64,000 bases of DNA, from NCBI GenBank assembly GCA_001799715.1, contig MGTZ01000002.1, positions 39,784-103,783 of the forward strand, written 5' to 3'. The position numbers and the translations under genes are program-made. The DNA comes from Elusimicrobia bacterium GWB2_63_16. GTDB taxonomy: Bacteria > Elusimicrobiota > Elusimicrobia > Elusimicrobiales > UBA9959. Below are positions 48,629 through 56,971 of the stretch, piece by piece; position 1 is the stretch's first letter; every line of letters begins with the position of its first letter. Under the pieces are notes generated by a model that made no database searches, was not told the origin of the DNA, and worked only from the letters and a program-made list of their open reading frames with translations.

Positions 48629-49813
48629 TTACAGCACGCGCTTGCCCTTGGCTTTGAGCAGTTCGGCGAGGACCTTGGCCGGCTTCTTCTTCGAGCAGGC
48701 GGCGATCATCGCGGCGATGACGAAGGGCTTGTAGCCGGCTTCCTTGTAGGTGCCGATGCGGGCCTTCTCGAAAACGCTCGCGCTCACTTCGCCGGCTTTG
48801 CAGCTGACGTCGGTGATGTCGGCGGGCAGGCAGTGCATGTACACGGCCTTGCCGCCCTTGGTGAGCTTCATCTTCGCCTCGTCGCACTCCCAGCTCTTGA
48901 ACTTGGCGTTGTTGGCCAGGCACTCCTGCTCGAGGCCCTTGAGGCCCGCGTGGTCGTTACCTTCGAGCAGCGCGGTGCGGCGCTCCATAACCTTGAACGG
49001 CGCCCAGCTCTTGGGATAGACGATGTCGGCGTTCTTGAAGGCGCTCTCCATGCTGTTGGAGACCTTGAACGAGCCGCCGGACTTCTTGGCGTGCTTCTTC
49101 GCCACTTCGAGGGTCTCGGGCAGCAGGTCGTACCCCTCGGGGTAGGCCAGCTCCACGTCCATGCCGAAGCGGCTCATCAGGGTGATGACGCCCTGCGGCA
49201 CGCTGAGCGGTTTGCCGTAGCTGGGAGAGTAGGCCCAGGTCATGGCGATCTTCTTGCCCTTGAGGTTCTTGAAGCCGCCGAAGTGGTTCTTGATGAACAG
49301 CAGGTCGGACATGCTCTGCGTGGGGTGGTCGAGGTCGCACTGCAGGTTGACCACCGGCGGGCGCTGGTTCAGGACGCCCTGCTTGTAGCCGTCGTCGAGG
49401 GCCTCGGCGACTTCCTTCATATAGGTGTGGCCCTTGCCGATGAACATGTCGTCGCGGATGCCGATGGCCTCGGTCAGGAACGAGATCATGTTGGCCGTCT
49501 CGCGCACGGTCTCGCCGTGGGCTATCTGGCTCTTGCCCTCGTCGAGGTCCTGCACCGCCAGGCCTAGCAGATTGCAGGCGGAGGAGAAGGAGAAGCGGGT
49601 GCGGGTGGAGTTGTCGCGGAAGTTGGACACGGCCAGGCCGGTCTTGAACATCGCGGCGGGGATATTCTGCGCGTGCATTTCCTTGAGGATCTCCGCGATC
49701 TTGAGGACCGCGTGGATCTCCGCGTCGGATTTCTCCCAGGTCAGCAGGAAGTCCTTGCCGTAGAGGTCGGCGCCGAGTTTTTCCAGTTCTTGTATAGATT
49801 TCTTAATATCCAT
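48629..49813 (-). CDS. ygeW: YgeW-type knotted carbamoyltransferase
   Basis: 394 residues from ATG 49813, close to E. coli YgeW (about 396). The family is related to ornithine and aspartate carbamoyltransferases but knotted and of unsettled substrate. Carbamoyl-phosphate site: 'FRDNSTRTRFSF'. 'LDEGKSQIAHGETVRETANM', 'ALDDGYKQGVL', 'LQCDLDHPTQSM', 'MTWAYSPSYGKPLSVPQG' and 'YMHCLPADI' are almost identical to YgeW as I recall it. With the nearby carbamate kinase it could run catabolically, splitting a carbamoylated amino compound to carbamoyl phosphate and then ATP. Confidence 0.92.
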   Translation of the reverse strand: MDIKKSIQELEKLGADLYGKDFLLTWEKSDAEIHAVLKIAEILKEMHAQNIPAAMFKTGLAVSNFRDNSTRTRFSFSSACNLLGLAVQDLDEGKSQIAHGETVRETANMISFLTEAIGIRDDMFIGKGHTYMKEVAEALDDGYKQGVLNQRPPVVNLQCDLDHPTQSMSDLLFIKNHFGGFKNLKGKKIAMTWAYSPSYGKPLSVPQGVITLMSRFGMDVELAYPEGYDLLPETLEVAKKHAKKSGGSFKVSNSMESAFKNADIVYPKSWAPFKVMERRTALLEGNDHAGLKGLEQECLANNAKFKSWECDEAKMKLTKGGKAVYMHCLPADITDVSCKAGEVSASVFEKARIGTYKEAGYKPFVIAAMIAACSKKKPAKVLAELLKAKGKRVL

Positions 49814-50006
49814 GTTATTTAATATCTCCAGAAGTATCGCTGTCGTTGGGCGCTTTGCGCCGATGACTATCAATTAAAGGTATTTCCCCGCGGTATTGTC
49901 AAGGCGGCGGGGTGTGGCGGTTGCCGGCGCGGCCGGGCCCGGTTTCTTGCGGCGGCCCCATTTTTTATATGATATTCAGACCCGGGGATACCCGGGCGTT
50001 TTCATC

Positions 50007-50693
50007 ATGAGAAACCTCCTGCTCCTGCCCTGCGCGGCTTTACTCCTGGCGGCCTGCGCCCCCGGCGCCTCCGTGCGGCGCGGCGGTGACGTCTACCCGG
50101 ATTTCAACGCCATGCTGGCAGCCCATACCGAGGGCCTCGATTATTCCCGCGAGGTCTACTACCGCGGCTCGCCGGTCACGGTATTCGCCGTGCACGGGGG
50201 AGACATAGAGCTGGCCACCTCGCGCCTGGCGCGGCGTACGGCCGGCCGGGACTTTAACCTTTATCTCTTCAACGGCTGGCTGGGGGGCGACAGCGGCCGC
50301 CTGCACGTCACTTCCACGCGCTTCGCCGACCCCGCGGCCGTGGCCCTCTCCACTTCCAGCCTCCTGGGCCTGGCTTTCCACGCCCAGGCCGACCGCGGCG
50401 CCTGGGTCTGCGTGGGGGGCTCCAATACGCGCGCGGCGCAGCTTGTGGCCCGCCGCCTGCTGGACGCCGGCTTCGAGGCCGAGACCCCCTGCCGGCGCCT
50501 GCCGGGCACCTCCCCGAAGAACATCGTCAACCGGCCCGCGCTGGGCGGCGTGCAGCTGGAGATCACCCTGCGCCTGCTGGCCCGGCTTGAAAAGGACGGG
50601 GAGTATTTATCAAAATTTACGGAGGCGGTGCGCCAGGCGGCCCTCGAATTTGTCAGTTCCGTACCAAGCACAGCACAGGAGAAGCAAAAATGA
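50007..50693 (+). CDS. Poly-gamma-glutamate hydrolase-like lipoprotein
   Basis: 228 residues from ATG 50007, with a signal peptide and lipobox (LLAAC). 'FAVHGGDIELATSRLA', 'FNLYLFNGWLGG', 'LHVTSTRFADP', 'LAFHAQ' and 'NIVNRPALGGVQLEI' match the zinc-dependent poly-gamma-glutamate hydrolase family (formerly DUF867, known from phages and Bacillus). Such enzymes cut gamma-glutamyl polymers. Here it would act at the outer membrane or periplasm. Its stop overlaps the carbamate kinase start (ATGA), which suggests peptide or polymer feeding into nitrogen catabolism (inference). Confidence 0.8.
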   Translation: MRNLLLLPCAALLLAACAPGASVRRGGDVYPDFNAMLAAHTEGLDYSREVYYRGSPVTVFAVHGGDIELATSRLARRTAGRDFNLYLFNGWLGGDSGRLHVTSTRFADPAAVALSTSSLLGLAFHAQADRGAWVCVGGSNTRAAQLVARRLLDAGFEAETPCRRLPGTSPKNIVNRPALGGVQLEITLRLLARLEKDGEYLSKFTEAVRQAALEFVSSVPSTAQEKQK

Positions 50694-51790
50694 AAAAGAT
50701 CAGGATATTCGCTTTCGGCGGCAACGAGGTGGCCCCGGTCGGCCTCAAGGACAAGGACGGCAAGACCATCAACCCCGACATCGCCATGCAGTGGCAGCGC
50801 ACCGCCGAGACCGGCAAGCTGGTGGCCGATATCTTCGAGAAGCACCCCAACGACAAGTACGTGATCACCCACGGCAACGGCCCGCAGGTGGGCAATATCC
50901 TGATGCGCGCCGAGATGTGCCGCCCGTCCATGTTCCCGCTGCCGCTCGACGTCTGCGTGGCCGACACCCAGGGCGCGATGTCCTTTATGATGGCGCAGCT
51001 CAACAACGAGCTCAACATCCGCGGCATCGACAATATCCTGGCCGGCATCGTGACGCAGGTGGTGGTGGACAAGGATGACCCCGATTTCAAGACCCCCTCC
51101 AAGTACGTGGGCCAGTCCTATACCGCCGACGAGGCCAAACAGCGCATGGCCGACGGCTGGACGATGAAGATGTATAAGAAGGACGCCAGCGGCAACGAGA
51201 TCTGGCGCCGCGTGGTGCCCTCCCCCGTGCCGGTGGACATCGTGGAGATAGATGCCATAGAGGCCCTGCTCGACAAGGGCATAGTGCCGATCACCGTCGG
51301 CGGCGGCGGCATCCCGGTGCGCGAGGTGCCGGCCGAGGTAAAAGACGGAGTTGAGACCTACACCACCAATTTCGGCGTGAAGTTCAGCAAGCCCCACAAG
51401 GGCGAAAAGGCGCTGAAGATGTATACCGGCGTGGAGGCCGTCATCGACAAGGACCTCGCCAGCGCCCTGCTGGGCTGCATGCTGATGAAGCGCGCCAAGG
51501 CCCGCGGCGAGGAAGTGGAGGTCAGCCTGACCATCTTCACCGGCGAGGACGGCGCCAAGCTGAACTACCAGAAGCCCGACGAGAAGAGCCTGCGCGTGAT
51601 AAAGGTCTCGGAACTGGAGGCCATCTATAACCAGGTGCCCCCGCCTTTCCCGGCCGGCTCGATGGGCCCCAAGATCAAGGCCGTCATAGAGTTCATAAAG
51701 AACGGCGGCAGCGTGGCCTATATCTCCAAGACCGAACTGTTCGAAGAAACCCTGGCTGGCAAGGCCGGCACCACGGTCATCCCCGGATAA
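50690..51790 (+). CDS. Carbamate kinase-like protein
   Basis: 366 residues, longer than the usual 310. Carbamate kinase makes ATP from carbamoyl phosphate and ADP. 'FAFGGNEVAP', 'ITHGNGPQVGNIL', 'CVADTQGAMSFMM', 'PITVGGGGIPV' and 'EAVIDKDLASALL' are the amino-acid-kinase family motifs specific to carbamate kinase. The extra length lies in the middle ('GQSYTADEAKQRMADGW' to 'EIWRRVVPSP') and the C-terminal region. It stands between the PGA hydrolase-like gene and the threonine-synthase-like gene. Confidence 0.92.
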   Translation: MKKIRIFAFGGNEVAPVGLKDKDGKTINPDIAMQWQRTAETGKLVADIFEKHPNDKYVITHGNGPQVGNILMRAEMCRPSMFPLPLDVCVADTQGAMSFMMAQLNNELNIRGIDNILAGIVTQVVVDKDDPDFKTPSKYVGQSYTADEAKQRMADGWTMKMYKKDASGNEIWRRVVPSPVPVDIVEIDAIEALLDKGIVPITVGGGGIPVREVPAEVKDGVETYTTNFGVKFSKPHKGEKALKMYTGVEAVIDKDLASALLGCMLMKRAKARGEEVEVSLTIFTGEDGAKLNYQKPDEKSLRVIKVSELEAIYNQVPPPFPAGSMGPKIKAVIEFIKNGGSVAYISKTELFEETLAGKAGTTVIPG

Positions 51791-51794
51791 GCGA

Positions 51795-51889
51795 GGGGAC
51801 GCTGCTTCCTATCTTCCTAACCGGGGAGGAAGGGGCGGCGTCCATGGCGGCTCATTTTTACAGTTAGGAAGATAGGAAGCAACGTCCCC
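51795..51889. repeat. 95-base inverted repeat with 27-bp arms
   Basis: Left arm 51795-51821 and right arm 51863-51889 pair over 27 bases with one mismatch; each arm begins with GGGGACG and contains CTTCCTATCTTCCTAAC. The loop is 41 bases. The right arm ends at the base before the ATG of the next gene, and its AGGAAG is the only visible ribosome site. It resembles the palindromic elements that accompany REP-associated transposases, though no transposase is present in the window. Confidence 0.85.
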
Positions 51890-53128
51890 ATGAAAAAAAT
51901 TAAGACTTTGCAGTGCATACGGTGCGGGAAAGACCATAAACTGGCCGAGACCAATTATAACTGCACGGCCTGCGGCGGCAACCTGCAGGTGCTCTACGAC
52001 TACAACCTCATCAAGAAGCGCCTTAACTACGAGGTGCTCCAGGACAACCCCGAGCGCAGCATCTGGCGCTACCTCGATATCCTGCCGGTCTCCAGCATCA
52101 AGCACGTGCCGCCGGTGCAGGTGGGCTGGACGCCGCTGTACCGGGCCGAGAAACTGGGCGACGAGGCGGGCGTGAACCATCTCTACATCAAGGACGAAGG
52201 GCGCAATCCGAGCGCTTCGTTCAAGGACCGGGCCAGCGCCGTCGTGACGGCCCGCGCGCTGGAGCTGGAGGAAAAGGTCATAACCTGCGCTTCCACCGGC
52301 AACGCGGCCTCGTCGCTGGCCTGCATGACCGGCAGCCTGGACATGCGGACCATGATTTTCGTGCCCGAGACCGCGCCGCAGGCCAAGGTGGCCCAGCTGC
52401 TGGTCTACGGGGCCACCGTCATCATGGTGAAGGGCACCTACGACGACGCTTTCGACCTGTGCCTGAAGGCCTCGCAGGAGTACGGCTGGTACAACCGCAG
52501 CACCGGCGTGAACCCGTTCACCCGCGAGGGCAAGAAGACCTGCGCCTTCGAGATCTGCGAGCAGCTCAAGTGGGAGACGCCGGACAAGGTCTTCGTCCCC
52601 GTGGGCGACGGCAATATCATCAGCGGCATCTGGAAGGGTTTCGTGGAGTTCCACCGCCTGGGCATCATCGAGCGCCTGCCGCAGCTGGTGGCCGTGCAGG
52701 CCGAGCATTCCGATTCCATCAAGCGGGCCTTCGAGAGCGGCACGGACGTGCAGCCGGTGTCCGGCAAGACCGTGGCCGACAGCATCTCGGTGAGCCTGCC
52801 GCGCGACGGCATGGCCGCCGTGATGGCCATCAAGGACTCCGGCGGCTTCGCCGTCAGCGTGACCGACGCGGAGATACTCGCCGCGATACCGCGCATAGCC
52901 CGCGGCTCCAACGTGTTCGCGGAGCCCGCCGCCGCCGCCACCTACGCCGGCCTGCTCAAAGCCGTCAAGGAGGGCAAGGTGAAGGAGAACGAGTCCGTGG
53001 TGCTGCTCATCACCGGCAACGGCCTCAAGGACATACAGAGCGCGATGAAGTCGGTGGGCAAGCCCCACCTCATCACTCCCACCTTGGACGACCTGAAGAA
53101 GCTGGTGGCGGACAACAAGCTGGCTTAA
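51890..53128 (+). CDS. Threonine-synthase-like PLP enzyme with N-terminal zinc ribbon
   Basis: 412 residues. Two C-x2-C pairs near the N-terminus ('CIRCGK' and 'CTACGG') form a zinc ribbon, then a fold-type II PLP domain: 'EGRNPSASFKDRASA' holds the Schiff-base Lys, and 'SSTGNAASSLA'-like 'CASTGNAASS' is the phosphate loop. This matches archaeal-type threonine synthase, which makes threonine from O-phosphohomoserine. In E. coli the ygeW/ygeY set includes the PLP enzyme YgeX (diaminopropionate ammonia-lyase); this gene may simply be ThrC or may take that place. Ends at a strong terminator. Confidence 0.83.
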   Translation: MKKIKTLQCIRCGKDHKLAETNYNCTACGGNLQVLYDYNLIKKRLNYEVLQDNPERSIWRYLDILPVSSIKHVPPVQVGWTPLYRAEKLGDEAGVNHLYIKDEGRNPSASFKDRASAVVTARALELEEKVITCASTGNAASSLACMTGSLDMRTMIFVPETAPQAKVAQLLVYGATVIMVKGTYDDAFDLCLKASQEYGWYNRSTGVNPFTREGKKTCAFEICEQLKWETPDKVFVPVGDGNIISGIWKGFVEFHRLGIIERLPQLVAVQAEHSDSIKRAFESGTDVQPVSGKTVADSISVSLPRDGMAAVMAIKDSGGFAVSVTDAEILAAIPRIARGSNVFAEPAAAATYAGLLKAVKEGKVKENESVVLLITGNGLKDIQSAMKSVGKPHLITPTLDDLKKLVADNKLA

Positions 53129-53146
53129 GCCGGCGCGCCAGAGAGA

Positions 53147-53177
53147 GCCCCGGGCCCGCGCCCGGGGTTCTTTTTTT
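53147..53177 (+). terminator. Rho-independent terminator
   Basis: Stem CCCCGGGC / GCCCGGGG with a four-base loop, then TTCTTTTTTT, about 20 bases after the threonine-synthase-like stop codon. Confidence 0.88.
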
Positions 53178-53307
53178 GCCCGGAGTGCCCAGGCGGGCGT
53201 AGGCCCTAATACGGGCCGGAGCCGGGCCTTCGGCCCTTATATAAGGAGGGGGTTTGTATTAAACTTTAACTGTGAAGTCATGTTCCAAAACAATGGAGGC
53301 ACAAAGA

Positions 53308-54381
53308 ATGACAAATAAACTTGTCGTAGCGCTCGCATGCCTGGGCCTTGCCGCCAGCGCCGGCGCGGAAGTGAAATTCGACCAGGGCGTGGATATTAAA
53401 AGCGCCATAGAGCAGGCCGTCAACTCCGACGTCAAATCCCCTTATCCGCAGTACGGTCCCCACCGCGTGCGCTTCAGTAAAGAATGCAAGGGTTTCTCCT
53501 TCGGCGCCGGCGGTTTCGCGCAGTCCTCCGAGCGCGCTTACCTGAGCAGCACCGAATATATCGAAGAGTGCCGTTTCGTGCCTAACCCGCCCCCGCCTCC
53601 TCCGCCGCCCCAGGTTAATCCCAACGGGCCCAAACCGCCCAACCCGAACGGCCCCAAGCCGCCCAAGCCGGGCAATCCCAAGGCCGCGGACGTGAAGGAT
53701 TATTATCCCGGCCAGCCCGGCTATGACGACAACGGCCCGCACGGCAACTACTCCTACTCCGGGCATTACGGCAACCAGCAGGGCACTTGGTACTGCCACG
53801 AGCGCCGCGGCCGCGAGTATCGCGCCACCGCGCAGGTGAATGTCGCCGCCCGCCAGATGTATCCCTGGGAGAGCGAGCGCTTCGAGGTTTGCATGCAGGC
53901 CGACCGCGTGGAGCTGGAAACCAGGCACTCCCCGTACCGCTATTACGTGGACCGGCAGGGCCTCTACGACGTCACCTTCAACCTGACGCCCAACTACCGC
54001 ACCCCTACCGCCCCGGATGAAGCCGGCCTGTACAGCGCCGCGTTCGCTTTCCGCGACGGCAAGTTCGTGCTGAGCGTCAACGACCGCTGGGCCAGCGAGT
54101 ACGCCGGCGAGAAGGTGGCGATAAAAGTTGAGCTGATGAAGGACGGCTTCCTGTTCTTCAACAGCAGCCAGGGCGAGAAGGAATTCACCTTCGACGCCGC
54201 CGGCAATTACGAGCTCGCCTTCGCCGAGGGCGACCTGCAGAAGACCGCGGCTTACGTGGACACCTCGAGCGACATGCGCGGCCCCAAGAAGTTCTACGTG
54301 AAGTGGGGCTTCCGCCGCCTGGGCAGCGTCTCCACTAACGAGTACGTCAGCAAGGGCAGCACCGACAAGATCACGAAGTAA
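53308..54381 (+). CDS. Secreted protein with Pro/Asn-rich linker, function unknown
   Basis: 357 residues from ATG 53308, with GGAGG upstream and a signal peptide ending ASAGA; an upstream GTG at 53272 is less likely. Residues of about 95-130 are a low-complexity Pro/Asn/Gly/Lys linker ('NPNGPKPPNPNGPKPPKPG'). Before it is a small domain with two Cys; after it a Cys-containing beta-rich domain ('GTWYCHERRGREYRATAQV'). The C-terminal part reads as repeated beta strands. I recognise no family; it may be periplasmic or surface located. Confidence 0.65.
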   Translation: MTNKLVVALACLGLAASAGAEVKFDQGVDIKSAIEQAVNSDVKSPYPQYGPHRVRFSKECKGFSFGAGGFAQSSERAYLSSTEYIEECRFVPNPPPPPPPPQVNPNGPKPPNPNGPKPPKPGNPKAADVKDYYPGQPGYDDNGPHGNYSYSGHYGNQQGTWYCHERRGREYRATAQVNVAARQMYPWESERFEVCMQADRVELETRHSPYRYYVDRQGLYDVTFNLTPNYRTPTAPDEAGLYSAAFAFRDGKFVLSVNDRWASEYAGEKVAIKVELMKDGFLFFNSSQGEKEFTFDAAGNYELAFAEGDLQKTAAYVDTSSDMRGPKKFYVKWGFRRLGSVSTNEYVSKGSTDKITK

Positions 54382-54393
54382 GCGTCCTCAGTA

Positions 54394-54428
54394 TAAAAAA
54401 ATACCCGCCGCTCGGCGGGTATTTTTTT
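54394..54428. terminator. Bidirectional Rho-independent terminator
   Basis: AAAAAATACCCGCC pairs with GGCGGGTATTTTTT around a short loop. It serves the secreted-protein gene on plus and the histidine kinase gene on minus, which converge here. Confidence 0.92.
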
Positions 54429-54441
54429 GCGTCCGGACGGG

Positions 54442-56007
54442 CTAGCCGGGCAGCGCTATAGTGATGGCGGAGCCCTTCTGCAGCTGGGACTTGGCGAAGA
54501 CGCGGCCGCCGTGGGCTTCCGCTATCTTCTTTACCAGCGCCAGGCCCAGGCCCCAGCCTTCCACCTGGCCGGTGAAAGCGGCTTCCACCTGGTAGAACTT
54601 CTGGAAAATGTTCTCGAGCTCTTCGCCGGGTATGCCGGGCCCGTTGTCGCCCACGGAGAGCAGCGCGAAACCGTCCCTGGCCTGGGCGGAAAGGATGACC
54701 AGCTTGTCCTTGGCCGGGTTGAACTTCACCGCGTTGTCGAGCATGCTCTTCATCGCCGATGCCAGCAGCTTGCGGTCGGCCGTAAGGCGCACCGGTTCCG
54801 GGGCCACCACCTTGATGCTGACGCCGGGGGTGTCCTTCAGCCAGATCTTGGCCGCCTCGGCCACCTCGGACAGGAACTCGCCGCCGTCGAACTCTATCTT
54901 TTCCAGCGAGGACTGGTCCAGGCTGTCCACCGTGACGAAATTAAGCAGGCTCTCCACCAGCTTATTGAGCTTCTGTCCCTGGTTGTGGATGGTGGCGGAA
55001 GCCTTGCCCACCACTTCGGGCAGGTCCGAGCCCTTGTCCGCCTCGTCCTTGAGGATCTGGGCGAAGCCGTTGATGGACGCCAGCGGCGTCTTGAACTTGT
55101 GCGAGATCAGCGACAGGAAGTTGCGGGCCATGTACTCTTCCAGCTTGCGGTCTGTGACGTCGGAGAGTATCCAGAGGCGCCCTTCCGGGGTCTGGTTGCC
55201 GTCGGCGTCATCCTTGAAGAGCAGAATAGCCGTGCCGTCCATGAAGAATTTCTTGGGCTTGGCGCGGAACAGTTCGAAATTGCAGACCGGCGCGCCGCAC
55301 TTGATGAAGGTGTCCAGCGCCGGCTTGATCTCGAAGTCCTGGAACGCCCCGCCGATGTTGGTGAATTTGTATTTCTCGTGGCCCAGGTAGGTCATGGCCG
55401 ACTGGTTGATGAGCAGGATCTCGCCGTCGAGGCTGGTCAGGATCGCGCCTTCCTTGATGCGCTTGAAAACGATCTCCATTTTGCGCTTCTCTTCCTTGAC
55501 GGTGGAGAAGAGCCGGGAATTCTCTATGGCGATGGCGGCCTGGCTGGCGAAGGCCTCGAAATTGTTCTTGTCGGATTCGGCGAAGGTGCCCTCGATGCGG
55601 TTGACCGCCTGCACCACGCCTATCACCTTGCCCTTGATGATCATGGGGCAGGTCAGCAGCGAGCGCGTGACGAAGCCGCTCTTGGCGTCGGCCTTCTTGG
55701 AGTGGCGGGGGTCGGTGGCCGCGTCGGTAATGATGATGGAGCGGCCTTCCTTGGCGCAGGTGCCGGCTATGCCCTCTCCAAGCTTGAAGCGCATCTTCTG
55801 CACTTCCTCGGGCAGGCCCAGGGCCACGTCGAAATATAGCTCCTGCGCCTTCTCGTCGAGCAGGTACAGCGAGGCGCGCTCGGCCCCTACCACGCGCGAA
55901 GCCAGGCGCATGATGGTGGTGAGCAGTTCTGAAATATCGAGTTTGGAGGAAAGCAGCCGGCTTACCATCACCAGCATTTCCAGGCTTTCCTGCGATTGGG
56001 TAATCAT
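54442..56007 (-). CDS. Soluble GAF-PAS histidine kinase
   Basis: 521 residues without membrane segments. A GAF domain spans about residues 20-170 ('GEGIAGTCAKEGRSIIITDA'), a PAS domain about 180-290 ('GAILTSLDGEILLINQSA'), then the HisKA helix with the phospho-acceptor His303 ('FLSLISHKFKTPLAS') and an ATPase domain ('LDNAVKFNP', 'DNGPGIPGE', 'GWGLGLALVKKIAEAHGG'). The H box has SHKFKTPL instead of SHELRTPL. It should sense a cytosolic signal. No response regulator gene lies beside it, so it is an orphan kinase in this window. Confidence 0.9.
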   Translation of the reverse strand: MITQSQESLEMLVMVSRLLSSKLDISELLTTIMRLASRVVGAERASLYLLDEKAQELYFDVALGLPEEVQKMRFKLGEGIAGTCAKEGRSIIITDAATDPRHSKKADAKSGFVTRSLLTCPMIIKGKVIGVVQAVNRIEGTFAESDKNNFEAFASQAAIAIENSRLFSTVKEEKRKMEIVFKRIKEGAILTSLDGEILLINQSAMTYLGHEKYKFTNIGGAFQDFEIKPALDTFIKCGAPVCNFELFRAKPKKFFMDGTAILLFKDDADGNQTPEGRLWILSDVTDRKLEEYMARNFLSLISHKFKTPLASINGFAQILKDEADKGSDLPEVVGKASATIHNQGQKLNKLVESLLNFVTVDSLDQSSLEKIEFDGGEFLSEVAEAAKIWLKDTPGVSIKVVAPEPVRLTADRKLLASAMKSMLDNAVKFNPAKDKLVILSAQARDGFALLSVGDNGPGIPGEELENIFQKFYQVEAAFTGQVEGWGLGLALVKKIAEAHGGRVFAKSQLQKGSAITIALPG

Positions 56008-56016
56008 CCGTTCGTC

Positions 56017-56880
56017 CTAAAAAAACAGCTGCAACAGCAGTTTGTAGTAGCTCTTCCAGTCCGTCCCCTGGGCCTTATAGGCGTTGTAGGCCAGGTCCAG
56101 GGTGCTTTTTTCGTTGAGGTTCAGCTTGAGGCCCCCGACCAGGGAATTGGCGTGCCCCGCGTCCCTGAAAGATATTTTACTATATCCCGCGTAAAGATGG
56201 CTGTCGTATTCCGGCCGCATGTTGCGGGCTATCTGCGCGGCCAGCACCCATTCCGGGATGGCCGTGATGTGGCGGAAAGTTCCCAGGTGCGCGAGTTCGG
56301 CCTGGTCCAGCACCGGGGTGACCAAATTAGCGTTGGACGCCCCGTTGCCGGGGGCGGTGAAGCCGGCGGCGGAGGCCAGAAAGAAGAACTGGCCGTAAAA
56401 GGCTTTCTCTGCCTGCAGTTCGAAAGCGTACTGGGAAAACTCCTTCCGCTCCGGAGCCGCTGCATCGCCGAAGAAGGCTTTCTGCCTGGCCCAGGCGCCC
56501 GAGAATACCAGATGCGTGAAGCTCTCGTCGCCGCCCTCGTCCAGCGAGACCAGCGCGTACAGCTTGCCGCCGTAGGCCCCGGAGCGCGTGCTGGGGGCTA
56601 CCGGGTAGAGGAAGGGCTTGAGCGAGACGAAATAAGTGGGGCCGGAGTACATCAGCGGCAGGCGGGCGGAATAGATCCGCTCATCGTAGGCGGCGTTGTC
56701 CTTGTAGAAAGAGACGTTCAGGCCGGAGGTGAAGGCGCGGGAGGTTTTGCGGAAGACGGTGAGCGAGTTCTTCTTCAGGCCGTTGGAGCCGAAAGCGTAG
56801 TCGTTCTCGAGCCACCAGACCGCGCCGGCCTGCGGGATGGAGACGGCGAGGAGGGCGGCGGCGAGCAATAGGCGTTTCAT
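56017..56880 (-). CDS. Outer-membrane beta-barrel-like protein
   Basis: 287 residues. A signal peptide (ending PQAGA) is followed by alternating aromatic/polar strands with turns ('WWLENDYAFGSNGLKKNSLTV', 'YFVSLKPFLYPV'), and the last residues 'LLLQLFF' end in Phe, as BamA substrates do. The N-terminal 'ENDYAFGSN...RTS' is reminiscent of lipid A deacylase LpxR or OMP families, but the similarity is too weak to name it. Transcribed with or just upstream of the histidine kinase gene (9 bases apart). Confidence 0.65.
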   Translation of the reverse strand: MKRLLLAAALLAVSIPQAGAVWWLENDYAFGSNGLKKNSLTVFRKTSRAFTSGLNVSFYKDNAAYDERIYSARLPLMYSGPTYFVSLKPFLYPVAPSTRSGAYGGKLYALVSLDEGGDESFTHLVFSGAWARQKAFFGDAAAPERKEFSQYAFELQAEKAFYGQFFFLASAAGFTAPGNGASNANLVTPVLDQAELAHLGTFRHITAIPEWVLAAQIARNMRPEYDSHLYAGYSKISFRDAGHANSLVGGLKLNLNEKSTLDLAYNAYKAQGTDWKSYYKLLLQLFF

Positions 56881-56922
56881 CGTTTATATTATATATTAAA
56901 ACACCCGAATGAACGCGCGAAA

Positions 56923-56959
56923 ATAAAAACCCTCCCCTGACAGCGGGGAGGGCTTTTTT
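56923..56959. terminator. Rho-independent terminator (both strands)
   Basis: CCCTCCCC / GGGGAGGG stem with a seven-base loop; T tracts lie on both sides (TTTTTT on plus; TTTTT on minus). It ends the NHSPV-repeat gene on the minus strand. Confidence 0.85.
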
Positions 56960-56971
56960 GGGGTCCCGGGA

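Noticed and set aside
51890-53128. YgeX diaminopropionate ammonia-lyase
   Set aside because: The N-terminal zinc ribbon and the sequence around the PLP Lys match threonine synthase; YgeX has neither a zinc ribbon nor this start. A functional substitution is only speculation.
56017-56880. LpxR-type lipid A deacylase
   Set aside because: Only the first strand ('ENDYAFGS') looks similar; the rest does not show the expected catalytic His/Ser motifs.
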